A DNA stretch of 64,000 bases, from positions 6,138,001 to 6,202,000 of the forward strand of contig WHVY01000001.1 of NCBI GenBank assembly GCA_022266195.1. Direction: 5' to 3'. The position numbers and the translations under genes are program-made. The notes beneath the pieces are model-generated. The model saw only the letters and a program-made list of their open reading frames with translations. It was not told where the DNA came from and did not search any database. This stretch comes from Tetranychus cinnabarinus. Its lineage: Eukaryota > Arthropoda > Arachnida > Trombidiformes > Tetranychidae. Shown piece by piece: positions 61,143 to 64,000 of the stretch; position 1 is the stretch's first letter; each line of letters opens with the position of its first letter.

Positions 61143-61815
61143 ATGCATATGTCTTTGAAAATGTCTCAATTCATTTCATATTACATATTATTTTATTTAG
61201 GTGAGTGATTCCAATTTTTTTCATATACTTTTATTGATTGCCTTTCTCATTGTTCACCAATCTAGGCCTTTCAATGTTATCCTCAGTCGAATGCATTAAT
61301 AGCAAATATGTAATGGCAAGTCCACCATTCAACTCAACTAGCGGATTCTTATCATTTTTAGATGAAAATAATGTTGCCCTTAGTCAATGTAAGTATAACA
61401 ATTTCATCAACTGACTGGTATAAACTTGTAGATTAACATTGAACTATTCAAGAATTCAAATTGTCTCAGACTTTGAGCAAAAGCTATGAGTACAAAAGCA
61501 CGTTGAAACCAGCTGTAGTGTCTTTGTTATGTAAAGTTGATACCAAAAGCAAGTTTATCCTTTAATTTAATTTACTGAACCTAATTGTTATTTGCTTTTT
61601 TGTTTCATGTACATCAAGATGGTTCTTTGGCAGTCTCTGGTTTCGGACTTTTATTTTCGTTCATCGCATTGATTATGGTGATCCAAGTGAAACGCCAAGT
61701 TAGGAAGGCCAGACGTCCGAGGAAGGAAAAGACTGAGATGAAAAATCTGAATCATAACCATTTGTCGACCATTTCAGAGGTTGATTATGCTGTGGATGAA
61801 TTTGACCAAGTCTAA
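61143..61815 (+). CDS. Small type I membrane protein (signal peptide, one TM), member 1
   Basis: Exons 61143-61200, 61266-61388 and 61619-61815 join with phase 1 introns to give 125 residues. Signal peptide MSQFISYYILFYLGLSMLSS, a short extracellular part of about 45 residues (one N-glycosylation site in FNSTSG), a membrane helix (LAVSGFGLLFSFIALIMVI), and a basic then acidic cytoplasmic tail (RQVRKARRPRKEKTEM; VDYAVDEFDQV). Not a family I recognise. Intron number, phases and topology equal those of the neighbour at 62414-63200, so the two are probably distant tandem paralogues. Confidence 0.8.
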
Positions 61816-62413
61816 GTGAATTGGCACCAATGAAACCCATTCAAAGCGCTGTTTTTTACGAACCTTATCCCTCCATCACCACATCGATACTATTGATGTA
61901 GTCAATGTAACCTTTAATTTGTTGGACAATTTATTGTCAACCAATCTCATTCAACTGTACAAGATAAGCAAATTACCTAATGTAAATACATGTGATTTTA
62001 AAATTTAGAGTCAATTGTGAAATAAATTTCTTACAAATGAATCTTCATTGTATCCATCATTCAACATGGAGATAGGAAAGGATCAATTGAGTTTATTTTT
62101 ACCCATTTACGTGTAAATTGTTTATTTAGGCATTTCATTTGTGTTTAACCTTTTTTGGTTACTGATAGTGTTGATAGGAACAAGATAGATAAACAAAACT
62201 GACAAAATATGAACGAATCATTCATTTTTCTCATCTCATCACAGATAGACTCTTTTTGTATTTTTTGTTTTACCAATAGATTGACGCCTACCAATTTGAT
62301 TACAAATTAACCAACATAATGGTTGATTGTAATGATGACAATGACTGACGATGAGTTAATATGTTAATATGACATCTTGTTGAACATTCAAGTTTACCAG
62401 TTTCCTTATTATA
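61816..62413. other. Spacer between the two small membrane-protein genes
   Basis: 3' untranslated region with AATAAA at 62021-62026, then the upstream region of the next gene. Nothing else seen. Confidence 0.55.
62021..62026 (+). terminator. Polyadenylation signal AATAAA, membrane protein member 1
   Basis: About 205 bases after the stop codon at 61815. Confidence 0.5.
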
Positions 62414-63200
62414 ATGAGAAAGTTAACCAAAAATGGATTAATCTTGCTCTTCTTATCCATTGCTTTCATTTCAGGTAAGTTGTCGCTAATGTTAACTCCA
62501 GATCTTTCTAAATTGACTGTCCTTTTCTTTCAGGTCAATCATCGGACCCGAATAAGGAAAAAGCTAAATTACCACCTAATAAGTATCAGATGACCGTCCT
62601 TTTCCACTGGGAACCAAAATTACCAGCCGATTCTTATGGTCAACCAAATTGGCCAAAACTCATTAGACTGTTGCTATCACAGATATTTTATGATGTTGCT
62701 CTCGAGACCTTTAACCACATAAATAACGGTGAGTTTTTTTCACGAAACAATTAGTGATTTGTATTTTGACTGGAATAGTGTTTAATATTTTACTATGAAT
62801 TTTGTCTGAATAACCAAATGTACTTCTCTAATTGTTGATTTTGTCATTCAATTTGAAATGTATTCTTATCAATATAAATGAAATTAATTGATTACTAATT
62901 TTGGATAAAATTTGTGCTTTTTTTATAAAATGATCAGAATTACCAATACGATTAACATTACCATTGGCTATTGGATTTGGTGGGTTAATCACGGCAATAA
63001 TTGCTTTAATCGTTGCTTGTCAGGCAAATTGGAAGATTACAAAATATGAATTTAAAAGTGCTGAAAGAAGACGAAGAGAACGAGAAATCGAAGAAGTCCA
63101 TTTGAAAATATATGAACAAGTAATGCATGGTGATAGGCATGATCCTTATATCAGTAGTGATAGTTATGGACATTCACTGGAAAGGCTAATACGCAAATGA
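62414..63200 (+). CDS. Small type I membrane protein (signal peptide, one TM), member 2
   Basis: Exons 62414-62474, 62534-62728 and 62938-63200 join with phase 1 introns to give 172 residues. Signal peptide LILLFLSIAFISGQSS; an extracellular region of about 60 residues (YQMTVLFHWEPKLPADSYGQ; LIRLLLSQIFYDVALETF); a Gly-rich membrane helix (LAIGFGGLITAIIALIVACQ); a highly basic juxtamembrane stretch (SAERRRREREIEEVH) and a Tyr/Ser-rich tail. I do not recognise it. The third exon plus downstream sequence is the source, or closest relative, of the broken copies at 2445 and 53940. Neighbours: similar gene 600 bases upstream; RGG-protein gene convergent downstream. Confidence 0.82.
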
Positions 63201-63425
63201 TTTTTAATCAAAAATCTTATTTATATTTTCGTTTCTCAATGATTCACGTTTTGATCTTGTTGAACTTTTTGTTAGATATTTTGATTTGTAATTAAAGAAC
63301 AAAAATATCATCGATTTATGTTCGGTTTAAAATGAAAATCAATAATATTGACTATTTTGATCTCAATATTTTTCTTTATTTACACAGAAAGAGATATATT
63401 TTCAATATTTATATAATATATTTAT

Positions 63426-63431
63426 AATAAA
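63426..63431 (+). terminator. Polyadenylation signal AATAAA, membrane protein member 2
   Basis: About 225 bases after the stop codon; conserved in the 2440 repeat copy (near 2702), as expected if that copy derives from this gene and its flank. Confidence 0.5.
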
Positions 63432-63639
63432 AAGACGAGCTTAAATAATTCCATGTGTCATTTTCAGCACCCTCATTATTCTGATTTCAATCCTTTTTTC
63501 GTTTTGAATTGAATTAGTGGATCGGTTTCTTGGAAACGGGCGCTTTTATGATTCTTCTTCACAGGTCATTATGCCATTATGTAACACCTATTGAACTATA
63601 TGGCTAATAATCACTGCAAAATTACTAATGCATTTTATC

Positions 63640-63960
63640 GATATTTATATTTGATTTAAGGCTCGGATAACATTTGATACTCCAGAATTGATGAATCTTA
63701 GGAAATGCAAGCTCTGAAATTTATCAAAAGAATATCGATTTGGCTGTGAAGTTATCTCATTTAGTAAAATAATCAGTGAATTTTTTCAACTGATTCGAAT
63801 TGAATCTTTTCCTTTCATCTTTCTACTTTTAAATATTTTCAGATATGTGTCATCGTAAACAGGGATAGAAAGGTTTGTTGACATATTGCAATATTTTTCT
63901 CATTTTTTTGACTTTATTTGTTAATTTATAACTTTTAAAGTATATAAAGGGACGGGAATC
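63640..63960. repeat. Shared flank block of the composite repeat, copy 5
   Basis: Matches 3510-3855, 13455-13797 and 54540-54900 (landmarks CTCGGATAACATTTGATACTCC, ATGTGTCATCGTAAACA). Here it lies in what looks like the original arrangement, between the member 2 membrane gene and the end of the RGG-protein gene. Confidence 0.8.
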
Positions 63961-64000
63961 TCAGTATCTTTGATAACCTTGGTTCCATCCTGCTCCTTGA
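63961..64000 (-). CDS. C-terminus of RGG/Gln-rich protein gene, cut by the window edge
   Basis: The minus strand gives QGAGWNQGYQRY and TGA at 63961-63963. It is the same C-terminal end seen in composite copies 2, 3 and 4. The gene continues past the right edge, so whether this is the intact parent cannot be told. Judging by the copies, the protein would have Gly/Arg boxes (RGGHRGGGRGG), a Gln-rich exon and a conserved ENYEQFLNLMLAWLHETPK exon, suggesting an RNA-binding protein. Confidence 0.55.
   Translation of the reverse strand, partial: QGAGWNQGYQRY

Noticed and set aside
1..64000. tRNA, rRNA, CRISPR array, bacterial operons, intact transposase or reverse transcriptase
   Set aside because: Looked for on both strands; none recognised.

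Overview
The window is eukaryotic, and almost certainly from a small arthropod genome, most likely a mite such as a spider mite. The species is an inference. The reasons are low GC, short GT-AG introns of about 50 to 150 bases, densely packed genes on both strands, and animal-specific genes: an ARNT/tango bHLH-PAS factor, a USP53/USP54 (Drosophila echinus)-type protein, UBXN7, an SLC17 transporter and a secreted-type trypsin. Gene models below come from reading splice sites and joining frames by hand. Most close exactly in phase from start to stop codon.

Left third (1-25 kb). An SLC17-family MFS transporter (minus, 51-1992) is followed by a field of scrambled exon copies (2.4-5.4 kb). Then come a trypsin-like serine protease (minus, 5686-6701) and a five-exon catalase with an N-terminal signal peptide (minus, 7972-10682). 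A second scrambled-exon block lies at 13.2-14.5 kb. Two related plus-strand genes (14882-16213 and 20395-22361) encode single-pass membrane proteins with a disintegrin-like cysteine motif but no HExxH. They flank a UBXN7-like ubiquitin/p97 adaptor (minus, 16893-19837). A short D-3-phosphoglycerate dehydrogenase lacking its C-terminal regulatory domains follows (minus, 22922-24884).

Middle (25-53 kb). One long minus-strand gene, the USP54/echinus homologue, runs from 52432 to 27141. It has a tiny first exon, a 12.6 kb first intron, a catalytic-domain exon at 39 kb and a 4.6 kb last exon. Two plus-strand genes sit inside its second intron: a small secreted Gly/His-rich peptide (33392-33732) and a large Q/N/S/P-rich protein (35221-38445). 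The first intron contains segmental duplications rather than recognisable genes.

Right part (53-64 kb). ARNT/tango (minus, 55953-58418) lies between the USP54 first exon and a duplicate of that exon at 59521-59589, carried on a shortened copy of the 49-53 kb region. Two small signal-peptide-plus-one-membrane-segment genes follow (61143-61815 and 62414-63200). The right edge holds the last codons of an RGG/Gln-rich protein (minus). Its 3' exons, together with the last exon of the 62.4 kb gene and the last exon of ornithine decarboxylase, are the material shuffled into broken copies at 2.4-5.4, 13.2-14.5 and 53.7-55.5 kb.

The two strongest candidates for something undescribed are the pair of HExxH-less disintegrin-like membrane proteins, one with a long xKTxx pentapeptide-repeat cytoplasmic tail, and the composite exon-shuffling repeat family that fuses pieces of at least three host genes. 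No tRNA, rRNA, CRISPR array or intact transposon was recognised.
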